Below, in pieces: positions 49,498 to 61,835 of a stretch of DNA of 64,000 nucleotides (position 1 is its first letter; every line of letters begins with the position of its first letter). Position numbers and translations under genes: made by a program. Origin of the DNA: Hanleya hanleyi (lineage: Eukaryota > Mollusca > Polyplacophora > Lepidopleurida > Hanleyidae); assembly GCA_036873755.1 (NCBI GenBank), contig JAVTVY010039313.1:1-64000 (forward strand). The letters are read 5' to 3'. The notes beneath the pieces are model-generated. The model made no database searches. It worked only from the letters and a program-made list of their open reading frames with translations, and was not told the DNA's origin.

Positions 49498-49597
49498 ATT
49501 TGTATGTGTCACGTGGTCGGCAACGTATCAGGGATCACGTGACCCGTACGAAGATAATGGCGGAACTACAACCGGGCATTGATGTTTGAAGACTGAG
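49457..49597. repeat. Inverted repeat at the inner edge of the right arm
   Basis: Left cagtcttcaaacatcaacag then ccggttgta; right tacaaccgg then gcattgatgtttgaagactg. Arms of about 29 bases with one or two mismatches enclose a loop containing cacgtg and tcacgtgac. Confidence 0.75.
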
Positions 49598-49599
49598 TA

Positions 49600-51460
49600 G
49601 TGGCAGGAAATTTATTCAAACACTGATAGAAGTGGCGGGAAATTTATTGTCGACCGTCATTGTCGACAAGGACTAATGTTTCCCTTCGGACTCCAACACT
49701 GCGAGAGTTGTGGTGGTAAATTTATTCAAACACTGCGAGAGAGTGGGGGAGGGAAAGGTATTGTCAACCATCATTGTCAACCAGAACCAAGGTTTCTCTT
49801 CGGACTAGAACACAGAGAGTAATTGTGAGTAATTTACTGTCGACAGTCATTGTCATCCTTAGGACCAAGGTTTTCCTTCCGACTAAAACACTGCAAGAGT
49901 AAGGGCACGAAATTTATTGTTGACCAGGACCAATGTTATCCTTCGGACTCCAACACTGTGAACGTGAGAGTAACGGCGGTAAATTTATTCAAACACTGCG
50001 AGAGAGGTGGCGGGAAATTTATTGTCGACCGTCATTGTCGACCAGGACTAATGTTTTCCTTTGGACTCCAACACTGCGAGAGTATTGGCAGTAAATTTAT
50101 TCAAACACTGCGAGAGTAGGGGCGGGAAATTTATTGTCGACCGTCATTGTCGACCAGAACCAAGGTTTTTCTTCGGACTAGAGCACTGAGAGTGGTGGCG
50201 GGTAATTTATTTTTGACCTACTTTGTTGGCCAGGACCAGTGTTTCCTTGGGTCTCAAACACTGCGAGAGTAGTGGCGGGAAATTGTTTTAAACCCTGAAT
50301 GAGGAGTGGCGGAAAATTCATTGTCGACCGTCATTGGCATCCAGGACCAAGGTTTTCCTTCCAAATAAACACTGCAAGAGTAAGGGCAAGAAATTTATTG
50401 TCGACCGTCATTGTCGACCAGGACCAATGTTTTTTTTTCGGACTCAAACACTGTGAGAGTAATGGTGGGAAAGTTATTAAAACACTGTGAGAGAGGTGGC
50501 GGAAAGTTTATTGTCGACCGTCATTGTCGACCGGGACTAATGTTTTCCTTCGGACATCAACACTGAAAGAGTAGTGGCGGTAAATTTATTCAAACACTGC
50601 AAGAGTTACGAGGGGCTGGAAATTTATTGTCGACCATCATTGTCGAACAGAACCAAGGTTTTTCTTCAGATTAGAGCACTGGGAGTAGAGGCGGGTAATT
50701 TATTTGTGACCTACATTGTTGGCCAGGACCACTGTTTTCCTTCGGTCTCAAACACTGCGAGAATAGTGGTGGGAAATGTTTTTAAACACTGCGAGATTAG
50801 GGGCAAGAAATTTATTGTCGACCGTCATTGTCGACCAGGCCAATGTTTTTCTTCGGACTCAAACTCTGTGAGAGTAGTGGTGAAAAATTTATTCAAACAT
50901 CGCGAGAGAAGTGGCGGGAAATTTAGTGCCGACCGTCATTGTCAACCAGGACCAATGTTTTATTTCGGACTTATGTACTGCGCGAGTAGGGGCAAGAACC
51001 AAAGTTTTCCTTCGGACTAGAAAACACAGAGAGTGAGGGCAAGAAATTTATCGTCGACCGTCATTGTCGACCAGGACCAAGGTTTTCTACTCGCACTCAA
51101 ACACTGCGAGAGAAAGGGAGGGAAATTTATTGTCGACCGTCATTGTCAACCAGAACCAAGGTTTTCTGCTCTGACTTAAACACTGCGCGAGTAAAGGCGG
51201 GAAATTTATTCAAACACTGCGAGAGAAGTGGCGGGAAATTTATTGTTGACCGTCATTGTCAACCAGAACCAAGGTTTTCTGCTCTGACTTAAACACTGCG
51301 AGAGCAGTGGCGGGAAATTTATTCAAACACTGCAAGAGAAGTGGCGGGAAATTTATTGTCGACCGTCATTGTCAACCAGGACCAATGTTTTCTGCTCGGA
51401 CTCAAACACTGCGAGAGTAAGGATGGGAAATTTATTGTCGACCGTCATTGTCATCCCATT
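49600..51460 (-). repeat. Modular GTCGAC tandem array, right arm part 1
   Basis: Reverse complement of the array at 36.9-40.0 kb: ttattgtcgaccgtcattgt, cgaccaggaccaa, cactgcgagag and gtggcgggaaatttattcaa modules in irregular order. Confidence 0.9.
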
Positions 51461-52380
51461 AAGGTGCAGGAATGGTTATTATTGTCTCGCATGCTATTTA
51501 GCAGATCTGCTACTTCGCAAATAATTTCTAAAATCAGTGATATTTAGAAAAGGGTGTGCTACTTTGAAGATAATTTCTAGGATTATTGCTAGTTAACACT
51601 TTGACTTGCCTGTTCCCAAATGAAATATATTGTATAATTAGCACAATTGCTAAATATTTAATATTCTTTCTAAATTGCAGCCAGAAGAAATATTCAATAT
51701 TCATGATAACTCGCAAACGCAAATTGTCGGACTGCCTCTCCCGAAAGAAAATATATTGTATAATTAGCACAAATACTAAATATTGAATATTTCTTCTAAA
51801 TTGCATCCATGATAAATATTGAATATTTCTTCTAAATCGCAGCTCAAATTGTCCGATTGCCTCCCCTTAAAGAAAATATATTGTATAATTAGCACAAATG
51901 CTACATATTTTCAATATTGCAAGGATTGGTGATTAAAGAGGTTTAAGGCAGTCCTACCCCTTATTTGCTGGTCTGTGCAACTCCTCTGACAAAAACAGGG
52001 ATTATTCTATCGCTCTTCCTGGTTAAACAACGCGCATGCGCTGTTATGTAAGTTTTAAGACAGTCGCAAGTACATTTTCATTTGTGGTCTGTGCAACTCC
52101 ACTCAGACAATAAGATTATTCTATCGTTCTTCCTGGTTAAACAACGCGCATGTGCTGGTATATAGACTGTTTAACCCTATCTGGCCTGGGCTTTTGGGGA
52201 CCTGTCGTGGCCTACGGCGGGGGGGGGGGCGGAATGGACCCCCTAATTATTTTTCTGACCCCTTGAGCTAGGGGGCTGAAACTTACCACACTATATCCTT
52301 GGGTCAAGCTCTACCACAAAATGTAAAAAAATCCAAGATGGCCGACTTGATGACGTCACAGTGACGTCATTTTATAGTAG
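51461..52380. other. AT-rich stretch with dispersed-repeat copy 5
   Basis: 51,580-51,910 has four units with attgtataattagcacaa and ctaaatattgaatat. Two copies of a cttcctggttaaacaacgcg block lie at 52,015 and 52,130. 52,165-52,380 is a reversed copy of the dispersed CRE-like repeat, including gatgacgtcacagtgacgtc. Confidence 0.7.
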
Positions 52381-52384
52381 ATTA

Positions 52385-54345
52385 TAAAAGTGCTAAATAT
52401 TGAATATATTGTCTTTCCCAGACGCCAGCTACATATTTAAGTGCGAATCTTTTCTAATTATATGATATTATAAAGGTGCTAAATATTGAATATATTGTCT
52501 TTTCCCAGACGCCAGATAGATACTTAACTGCGAATCTCTTCTAACTATATGATATTATCAAAGTGCTCAATATTAAATATATTGTCTTTCCCAGACGCCA
52601 GCTACATATTTAACTGCGAATCTTTTCTAATTATATGATATTATCAAAGTGCTAAATATTGAATATATTGTCTTTCTCAGACGCCAGCTACACATTTAAC
52701 TGCGAATCTTTTCTAATTATATGATATTATAAAGGTGCTAAATATTGAATATATTGTCTTTTCCCAGATGCCAGATAGATACTTAACTACGAATCTCTTC
52801 TAATTAGATGATATTATCAAAGTGCTAAATATTCAATATATTGTCTGCTCTCAAACGTCACCTGCATATTTAAATGCGAATATATTCTAATTAGATGATA
52901 TTATAAAGGTGCTAAATATTGAATATATTGTCCTTTCTCCGACACGGTGTTACAGATATTTTGATGCGAATCTCTTCTAATTATATTAGATTATAAAAGT
53001 GCTAAATATTGGATATATTGTCTTTTCTCCGAAAAGGGTCTTGTGGATATTTAACTGCGAATCTCTCCTAATTATATGATATTATCAAAGTGCTAAATAT
53101 TGAATATATTGTCTTTTCCAGACGCCATCTACATATTTAACTGCGAATCTTTTCTAATTATATGATATTATAAAGGTGCTAAATATTGAATATATTGTCT
53201 TTTCCCAGACGCCAGATAGATACTTAACTGCGAATCTTTTCTAATTATATGATATTATCAAAGTGCTAAATATTCAATATATTGTCTGCTCTCAACCGTC
53301 ACCTATATATTAAAATGCGAATATATTCTAATTAGATGATAATATAGAGGTGCTAAATATTGAATATATTGTCCCTTCTCCGACACGGTGTTACAGATAT
53401 TTTGATGCGAATCTCTTCTAATTATAGTAGATTATAAAAGTGCTAAATATCGAATTTATTGTCTTTTCTCCGAAAAGGGTCTTGTGGATATTTAACTGCG
53501 AATCTCTTCTATTTAGTATAGATTATAAAAGTGCTAAATATTGAATATATTGTCTTTTCCCAGATGCCAGCTACATATTTGGGTGCGAATCTTTTCTAAT
53601 TATATGATATTATAAAGGTGCTAAATATTGAATATATTGTCTTTTCCCAGACGCCAGATAGATACTTAACTGCGAATCTCTTCTAATTAGATGATATTAT
53701 CAAAGTGCTAAATATTCAATATATTGTCTGTTCTCAGACGTCAGCTACATATTTATGTGCGAATCTATTCTAATTAGATAATATTATAAAGGTGCTAAAT
53801 ATGGAATATATTGTCCTTTCTCCGACACGGTGTTACAGATATTTTAATGCGAATCTCTTCTAATTATAGTAGATTATAAAAGTGCTAAATATTGAATATA
53901 TTGTCTTTTCTCTGAAAAGACTCTTGTGGATATTTAACTGCGAATCTCTTCTATTTAGTATAGATTATAAAAAGTGCTAAATATTGAATATATTGTCTTT
54001 CCCAGACGCCAGCTACATATTTAAGTGCGAATCTTTTCTAATTATATGATATTATAAAGGTGCTAAATATTGAATATATTGTCTTTTCTCAGACGCCAGA
54101 TAGATACTTAACTGCGATTCTCTTCTAATTAGATGATATTAGCAAAGTGCTAAATATTCAATATATTGTCTGTTCTCAGACGTCAGCTACATATTTATGT
54201 GCGAATCTATTCTAATTAGATAATATTATAAAGGTACTAAATATTGAATATATTGTCCTTTCTCCGACACGGTGTTACAGATATTTTAATGCGAATATAT
54301 TCTAATTAGACTAGATTATAAAAGTGCTAAATATTAAATATAGAT
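52385..54345 (+). repeat. 88-bp tandem array with 442-bp higher-order period
   Basis: About 23 units built on gtgctaaatattgaatatat, tgtcttttcccagacgcca and ctgcgaatctcttctaatta. A distinctive unit with gacacggtgttacagatatt recurs at 52,942, 53,382, 53,824 and 54,266, so five units form one higher-order block of 440-442 bases. Confidence 0.9.
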
Positions 54346-54504
54346 GATATTAAAGTAACCCACTTTTCTGCCTACTGCGGAGTTTAGCAAAAATATCTGC
54401 ACAATATTGCCAAGTATGCTATATAGCACCATGTTGAAGCATAGGAAATTTGAAAAGTATCTAAAAAAAAGCCAATCCTGCACCTAACTCTGTCATCCAC
54501 GCCC

Positions 54505-54905
54505 AATGTTTTCTGCTCGGACTCAAACACTGCGAGAGAAGGGGCAAGAAATTAATTGTCGACCGTCATTGTCGACCAGGGCCATTAGGTTTTTTCCTCT
54601 GACTCCAACAGTGCGAGAGCAAAGGCGGAAAATTTATTCCAACACTGCGAGAAGTGGCGGGAAATTTATTAACACTGCGAGAATGAGGGCAAGAAATTTA
54701 TTGTCGACCAGGACCAATGTTTTTCTTCGGACTCAAACACTGCGAGAGTAGTGGCGAAAAATTTATTCAAACACTGCGAGAGAAGTGGCGGGAAATTTAT
54801 TGTCGACCGTCATTGTCAACCAGGACCAAGGTTTTCCTTCAGACTCAAACACTGCGAGAGCAGAGGCAAGAAAGTTATTGTCACCCAGGTCCATGTTTTT
54901 ATTCG
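54505..54905 (-). repeat. Modular GTCGAC tandem array, right arm part 2
   Basis: Resumes the array interrupted at 51,460, same orientation (attgtcgaccgtcattgtcg, cactgcgagagaagtggcgg). Confidence 0.9.
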
Positions 54906-57539
54906 GACGAAAATAAGAGCAAATTATATTTCAGATTTGTTATAGTATTTCATTGGGTGAGACCTAGCTTCCAGTTTTGGGAACTGGGGGCATGGAGGAT
55001 CCCCCCGCTTTCCTTCCCACAAGTTGAATCCGACTTCTGACCTAACATGTGGGACCTTTCTTTGTTGACATTCGGGACAAGATTTTATATTTCCGATAGC
55101 TTGGTAGCCGCTTGCCGTTTTCATAGCTGGAAAGGGTCACGATAATTTACCCTGTGCAAAGATTGTAGCCATATTGAGATTGTATACACTCTTATAGCCA
55201 CCCCTTTCACATCGCATTGCCAATGCACGGTTTAACTGTGCTTATATTCTGGGTCGTATTTTTTCTATGTTCCTCCGAGGAAACCTCGTAAGCCATAGCA
55301 ACTTTACATACAAAATTGTTGAATTAATAGAAAATACTCATTCGTAGAATATAACGATGTCTTTACCCATCTTCATACACAGGTCGATTCACATACATCG
55401 AAGTGCGGACCTTGCTCTTTTCACGTCCAAAGCAGCGTTTTAATTACGATGTATCAGCAATTCAGAATACAAACAACTAATCGTATACCCTGGAACATTC
55501 GTTTACGCCCTCACTAACAGTTTTCCCATTCTATATATGATGTCTGTTAACGATTTAAACAAAGTTCCTAACTTTTAAGCTTGCACTTGTTAAGCTAAGC
55601 TCAATACGAATATTATATATTTTGTTCTTAACTCTCAAACTGTATATATCTTTTTGATAACATGTAATTGTATTCGGGTACGTTGGTTATTTATTGAATA
55701 AATATATTAATGAATAAATAAAACCATTGTAGTAATAATACTCTCGAACTCTGTTTCATAAATCTCATCACGGTGAAACATCTAAGAACCGGCCACATCA
55801 ATGGCACGATGTGTATCATAACCGTCGACAAATCGCCCACTGACTATGATGGCTTGTCTATCTGGACACGGAAGTGAAGTTATGGCAGGAAGAGAAGCTA
55901 TTTATGTCGCACATAATTCCTGTGATTCTATTGGTTGATTTATGTACGACATAAATGATTATTGTCCGACATAAATTTGAATTGGTATGGAGATTAAATC
56001 GAAATTAGTATGTAGAAAAATTCTTTATATATAGGGATGAAATCTGAATTAATATGTATATAAAATGATTTGATCTGCATACAAAAACATTTAATACGCA
56101 TATATAAAACTGCTCTGTGATTGGCTGTGATATATATGGACATATATTGGATTTAGTATGCATATATATTCGAGATATAATAGAGATATTTGTCCACCAC
56201 GGTCTACCATAAACGCAATGGTCTGATTTTAATTATGCCGTAGGCCTGTTTGTCCAGGATCGGTTCAGTATCTTTGATCTATACCCTTAATAAACTATGT
56301 GGTATCGCAACGATGACGTGTCCTGTTCTTTTGTAATCGGTAACAGGATATAATACAGATAGCGGCCCAGTTTCCCAGAGGTCGCTCCAAATTCATCTTC
56401 ACGTTTCAAGTTAAATAGTAAAAAAAAAAAGTTCCGTCATTTACCTTGACCTAATGAATAGAGTGAATTGTTAAAACCGTGATACTTACTGTTCCATCAC
56501 GTGATGTCATATAGCAATCAAGATAGAAGGCGGGGATTTTCTTTGATGTCCGTGTGATTTCCAAATATGGCAAGTGGTGATGGTATTGATGTTAATTTCT
56601 TTCGAATAGCCAGCTGCACTTCTCCTACTATAGATCACGCAATATTTATATAGCTATGACATCACCAAACCTGTATTCTGATCAGATAATGTGTTATGTT
56701 TAGCCATGGCAACACGTGTAGTGTTCGACTTGGATATGCGAAGATGCCGCGCATTGAGAGATAATAGATCGTCCCGGAACATTTAGCGCACTGGTCTGGC
56801 CATATATTTGGACTGACCGGGTCAAGTTTGTTTGATGCAGCCCCGCCTTATGTATTTTGATAAGGGGATACATTTTCGGTGTATTTGTGGTAACGTCTGA
56901 GGGGTATATTAGACTCTGTTTGCTCAGTAAATTCGAGTATTATTCAGCTTTCTTCTAGTTTTATTTTGCATCATGCGGTTTAAAAAGCTGCTAGGCCCAT
57001 TACAGCATTTAGCTTTAGCCCAGTGTTTGGCGTTCTCCCGAAGATCCATGCTAGTGCGGTAGAGCAGCTACAAGCGTGTTATGAAGACTATGAGCATAAC
57101 GAACAATCTCTGACAAGCTATATAAAGCAGGGATCCCTTCATCAGATGAATCTGGAATTTTTCATTTGAACCCGTGGAAGAGAGAAGAACTCGCCACAAC
57201 AACTCGGACATGCGCTCAGCGAACTTCCGTTAAGCGTATTTATCAACTTCCGTTAAACGTACATAAATCATATATATTGTAAAAGTATATATATTGTAAA
57301 AGTATCTATTTTTATTTTTTTTTTATTTTATTTGAAAAAAAATCATATTTGGAGAAAACTATTTACTGTAAAGAACAATAAATGTTTTGTGATTTCTTAC
57401 ATATATTAGAAAACAATTCATATATAATTTCACACTTTAAATAATATATGTTCAACATGACCATATATTGTAAATAAATATATTTGTAATATCTACACAA
57501 TATTGTCATGAACGGCAGCTCATAAGTTTGGGAAAATTT
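54906..57539 (-). repeat. Outer right arm of large inverted repeat
   Basis: Contains ggaactgggggcatggagg (54,976), cgcacataattcctgtgatt (55,910), aactgctctgtgattggctg (56,110), ttccgttaaacgtacataa (57,245) and acaatattgtcatgaacggc (57,500), each the reverse complement of left-arm sequence. 55,050-55,890 has no partner. 56,390-56,760 instead matches 44,050-45,660 in direct orientation. Confidence 0.75.
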
Positions 57540-58230
57540 TCAATTCAATTGAAAATACTTCGTCAGGCAGACGGTTTATACATGGATATACATTCTATAT
57601 CCAAATATCCTTTATCAGATCAGATTAAAATTGACATGTTCGGAGATGAAATTAAAAAAATCACAGAGGCACGGTTTTGGGAGTGAAATGCATGAAGAAA
57701 TAATTATGTGGGATGTGAAAGTTTCGCCACTCACATGCACCGATCGGTTATCAACAGGTTTGTTCTTCTGATTACTAAAAATGAATTATTTGAACGAAAA
57801 TCGACCGTTGTTTTGTCTGCTTCATTTTGCAAAATTTCATTCTGAAAGTCATTTTATGACTGCAAAAAAAATCGAAAAAGGTGTCCAGCGACTTACATGT
57901 AAAATACAGTCCAAATTTGACCTTATTTTCAATATCATTGGTTAATTATTAACAGAAAGACAGACAGTTAATTACTTGATTAATTGATTACCCTCCGTTA
58001 GATAAACTTGCTTGGCTTACCTGAAGTGCTTACCGAATAACAGTGTCTGCCGACATCTTCTATGACAACCCATTTTCAAAAGATAATTTTCCATATAAAG
58101 AAATAGTTTATCATGATTTGTCTTTCACCAACCCATAGAGTGAATAATTTATATGGATATTTTGTAAAAGAAAATCTTTTTCGAAGGTTTGAAGACTTTT
58201 GGGGATAATCTAACCTTTATAGATCATTGT
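57540..58230 (+). repeat. Second half of the split 1.15-kb duplicate
   Basis: Direct copy of 30,735-31,435 (gaggcacggttttgggagtg, ctaaaaatgaattatttgaa). Together with 34,316-34,790 it makes up the interrupted copy. Confidence 0.85.
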
Positions 58231-59494
58231 CAACTACTATTGATACCCTTGAAAACGAGGTTGTATTCTCAACAGTTGACTCAATTAGATAACATGAAAT
58301 GTCTGGCTACATGTATAGGAGTCATATGCGATATTAACACGAGAGTATCTAGAATAAGTTACATACTAAATATTCTGCGCCCATATTGGGAAGGCAGTGT
58401 TATGTGTTTTATAGTATGATTGTAAAATAGGTTGTCAATGACAAGATTTCCAGAAGAGAAAGTCTTATGTAGACTAAACAGAGGCTATTTCCTATGATTC
58501 GATCGATGTAATGAAAAGCCCTAGAGATTTGTTTCGATTGATATTTATTTATAGTCCTGGTTTTTTTTGTGTAAAAACATGAGCATATGCGTGACGTTAT
58601 GATTCTGACTATATCTGTTTTTCTTGAGTAAAATGCTTGTAGACGAGGGTAGTTATGAAAGTTCAACAACAAGATCTCTACCGATGCAAGAATACATGCT
58701 ATGTACGATATATTATGCACATGTATTTGTGAATGAATAGCGTTTATTCGTGCACTGAAATTGAATAGTGTTTCCGGTTGATTGAAGATGTAGGGCAAAT
58801 ACTGTCAGATATACGTGTAGGGGCTCAAGCTTTAGTGTGGACATCTGGGACACAAATGCAATATTGCTATAGCTCGACTGAAACGTAGGATGTGATGGAA
58901 AAGTAAAAAAATGACAGTTGCAGTATATACATGTTGTACTAGCCTTAGTGTCACCATACGCGCACATTTGAAATGTTAGGGTGTGACTTGAGTAGATGTG
59001 ATTGTGTGTGTGTTTGTGTGAGTGTGTTTTGGAGACATTATTTACATCCTCTCTTAATGTCCGCAATGTACTATAAACCTGTACGTTGATTTTTTCACAT
59101 AATTTCGAAACTTTTCAGTTTTATTTCACTCGATTTATGTTGCATGAAAGACATTTACAGGCGCTATGAATAATATAATTTTCCAATCAGCAGCTGCATA
59201 TCCATGATGAAATATTTTGGAAATTCAGATCATTTCCGAATCAATTTGATAGACCCATTTTTTCAGGGTACTATAACTTTGTGTATAGTATCTGACCACA
59301 CCAAACGGCCCTGTTAAAGTATTATCTTTATGGAAGTACAGTAAATGTGCAAAAGTGTACAAGCCACTATACTGGGGCCACCCCATCATCGGTCCATGCA
59401 TTAGGGGCTACTGAACGAATAGTTACTTTAGAATTATGTGAAATTATAAGAAACATATAATTCTTTGTAATTGTTATTAGTTGGGCATACTTAC

Positions 59495-59575
59495 CGTACG
59501 TTGGAGTAACAGAAATGCAAACAGACAGCCAATAGAAACCAAGAAACACAGACTATGTAAGTTCGAGCAGATCAT
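59495..59575 (-). CDS. Candidate signal-peptide exon
   Basis: From the ATG at 59,575 (purine at -3) the frame reads MICSNLHSLCFLVSIGCLFA then FLLLQRT up to a consensus gtaagt donor. That is a strong signal-peptide profile. It ends in phase 0, which does not fit the phase-1 EGF exon at 29,643. The frame one base over, SVFLGFYWLSVCISVTPTYG, ends in phase 1 and would fit (giving TYG-ACNTPG), but has no ATG here; it would need an upstream exon joined at the ttacatag acceptor-like site. A weaker donor five bases earlier (gtacgg) would also reconcile the ATG frame. It may instead belong to another gene. Confidence 0.35.
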
Positions 59576-60440
59576 CTTTCAACAGCACTGTTCGTCTCTT
59601 TTGAATATCTTATGTCGACGGTATCTGCTGCTCCTTTGAGTGAATCACATGGCCCTACCCGGAAGTCAAATCGAACGTATTATGTCCATGAGATAGAGCA
59701 AACTCGAGCTGGGTTGCGCAGGTGGACATGTTCTCTGTTTATCGTGTTTATCACAACACGGATATAGACATTTTAAAAATCCTGTCGTGAAGTCCGACAT
59801 CTGTACTCTTCTCTCGATACATTGCAACTTCGATAGTCTCAAGTTCTTTTTCGCAAACAAAGACAACCTTTATCCCTGAGAAATTATATAAGGGTAAACA
59901 AAAGACAGTTACAGACAGAGACAGAGGAAAATCGTTCTCTCTTGCACTGACGTTCGCATCAATTCACATAAGCTAACTAGAAATAATACTCATTTGCAAT
60001 GCAGGTAGAAATATTCAAGAAGCAATCTGCTTCGACAGAGCTCCAATGCTCTGTCTATGTTTCGCTTTTGTAACAATGATCCAACCATGCTTTGTCTAAA
60101 TATTTATATCAGAAACAATTTAAAGATTTCCAAATTTGATACGTCACGAACACGGTGAACCAAAAAAATGACAAGATATATTTTTATGAAAATATTTGCC
60201 AAAAGCAGTCATTAAATTCAGAAATACAGTTTTCATAGGGCGTGCTCCATGGTTATTTTACGCACGGTAAGTATGGGAAATTTTAAATCTTTGGGCAAGG
60301 GATTTATAAACTCACCCACACTCCGGTGAAAACATTATTTCAATTCTAATGCACCCCTCAAGTTCATTACCAGCAAAGCTTATAATGAAAGGTTGAGAAA
60401 ATATGGTAAACTTTGACAATCTTTATCCCCTTTCTGTTGT
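59576..60440. other. Region upstream of the candidate first exon
   Basis: Possible promoter and 5' UTR if the exon is real. I saw no convincing TATA box at a fixed distance. An open frame at 59,666-59,866 has no recognisable similarity. Confidence 0.3.
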
Positions 60441-60446
60441 GGAAAA

Positions 60447-60516
60447 AACTCGTCCACTAATATTGGCATGCTGATCCCGTCTAAGTTGGCATCGTGCCAA
60501 TATTAGTGGACGAGTT
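60447..60516. repeat. Perfect 22-bp-arm hairpin
   Basis: aactcgtccactaatattgg ca pairs with tg ccaatattagtggacgagtt across a 26-base loop. Confidence 0.9.
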
Positions 60517-60619
60517 TACGTGGTCGCTGGAACGCGGAGTGATTTCTATGGAATACGTGGGTATAGGTCTAGTTGTGTCGCTTTGTTAATCAATTTCACG
60601 ATGGAAACAAAAGTTAAAC

Positions 60620-61835
60620 TTGCGTCCCCATGTCCCCATTATTCATACTCATGCATAAACTAAGGTAACACTGTCTCCCGGATTCCTCCCCATGTATAAA
60701 TTATGGTAACACCATGCCCCCAGTGTTCCTACCCATGTATAAGCTATGGTAACAACACGTTCACAGTCTTCCTACGCATGTATAAGCTATGGTAACACCA
60801 TATCCCCAGTGTTCCTACGCATGTATAAACTATTGTAACACCACGTTCCCAGTGTTCATACCCATGTATAAACTATGGTAACACCATGCCCCCAGTGTTC
60901 CTATCCATGTATAAACTATTGTAACACCATGTCCCCAGTGTTCCTATGCATGTATAAACTATGGTAACCATGTCCCCAGTGCCCCTACGCATGTATAACA
61001 ATTGTAACACTATGTTCCCAGTGTTCATACCCATGTATAAAGTATGGTATCACCATGTCCCCAGTGTTGATACCCCTGTATAGACTATGGCAACCATGTT
61101 CCCAGTGTCCCTACGCATGTATAAACTATTGTAACACTACATCCTCAGTGTTCATACTCATGTGTAAACTATGGCAACACCATGTCCCCAGTGTTCCTAC
61201 CCATGTATACAGTTTGGTAACAACATGTCCCCAGTGTCCCTACGCATGTATAAACTATTGTAATACTACGTCCCCAGTGTTCCTATCCATGTATAAACTA
61301 TGGTAACAACATGTCCCCAGTGTTCATACCCATGTATAAACTATGATAACACCATGTCCCCAGTGTTCCTACCCATGTATACAGTTTGGTAACAACATGT
61401 CCCCAGTGTCCCTACGCATGTATAAACTATTGTAATACTACGTCCCCAGTGTTCCTATCCATGTATAAACTATGGTAACAACATGTCCCCAGTGTTCATT
61501 CTCGTGTATAGACTATCGTAAGACTATGCCCCCAGTATTCCTCCCCATGTATAAACTATGGTAACACCATGCCCCCAGTGTTCCTCCCCATGTATAAACT
61601 GTTCCTACCCATGTATAAACTATGGTAACACCATGTCCCCAGTGTTCCTCCCCATGTATAAACTATGGCAACACCATGTCCCCAGTGTTCCTACCCATGT
61701 ATAAACTATGGTAACACCATGCCCCCAGTGTTCCTCCCCATGTATAAACTATGACAACACTATGTCCCCTGTGTTCCTATCCATGTATAAACTATAGCAG
61801 CACTATGTCCCCAGTGTTCCTACCCATGTATCAAT
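60620..61835 (+). repeat. 43-bp minisatellite
   Basis: About 28 units of catgtataaactatggtaac then accatgtccccagtgttcct, with variants (acgcatg/cccatg, ggtaac/ttgtaac). A block of several units near 61,180-61,310 recurs at about 61,360-61,490. Confidence 0.9.

Larger units (their letters stand above)
40031..49594. other. Spacer between inverted arms
   Basis: Holds the foldback at 41,064-41,975, a 175-bp tandem array at 42,395-42,930, the 5S-like composite at 44,188-45,151, the hAT-like element at 46,714-47,599 and an uncharacterised frame at 48,943-49,497. A 200-bp tandem duplication (gtttaaccaagaaata) is at 40,600-40,870. From 43,000 to 44,050 nothing is recognised. Confidence 0.6.
34790..57539. 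mobile_element. Candidate 22.7-kb inserted element with inverted arms
   Basis: Left of 34,790 lies the first half, and right of 57,539 the second half, of the 1.15-kb sequence seen intact at 30,258-31,435, so this interval was gained as an insertion. Arms are mirrored: 35,411-35,780 pairs with 57,170-57,520, 36,388-36,745 with 54,970-56,220 and the tandem array 36,890-40,030 with 49,600-54,905. The 34,790-35,400 stretch is unpaired. No transposase or integrase was recognised. Alternatives are an inverted segmental duplication or assembly artefact. Confidence 0.5.
29644..59494 (-). other. Possible 30-kb first intron, repeat-filled
   Basis: If the exon at 59,495 belongs to the receptor, this is its first intron. 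It holds almost entirely tandem arrays, duplicated segments and mobile elements, listed below. From 58,430 to 59,490 nothing is recognised apart from a short (tg)n run near 59,000. Confidence 0.35.

Noticed and set aside
49850..51547. Open frames in the right-arm arrays
   Set aside because: Same repeat shadows as in the left arm.
52385..54345. CRISPR-like regular spacing
   Set aside because: Adjacent units have no unique spacers, the sequence is clearly from an intron-bearing animal genome, and no cas genes occur.
61055..61306. Cys-rich frame (CSQCPYACINYCNT) that looks like a small secreted peptide
   Set aside because: It lies wholly in the 43-bp minisatellite and repeats with its unit.
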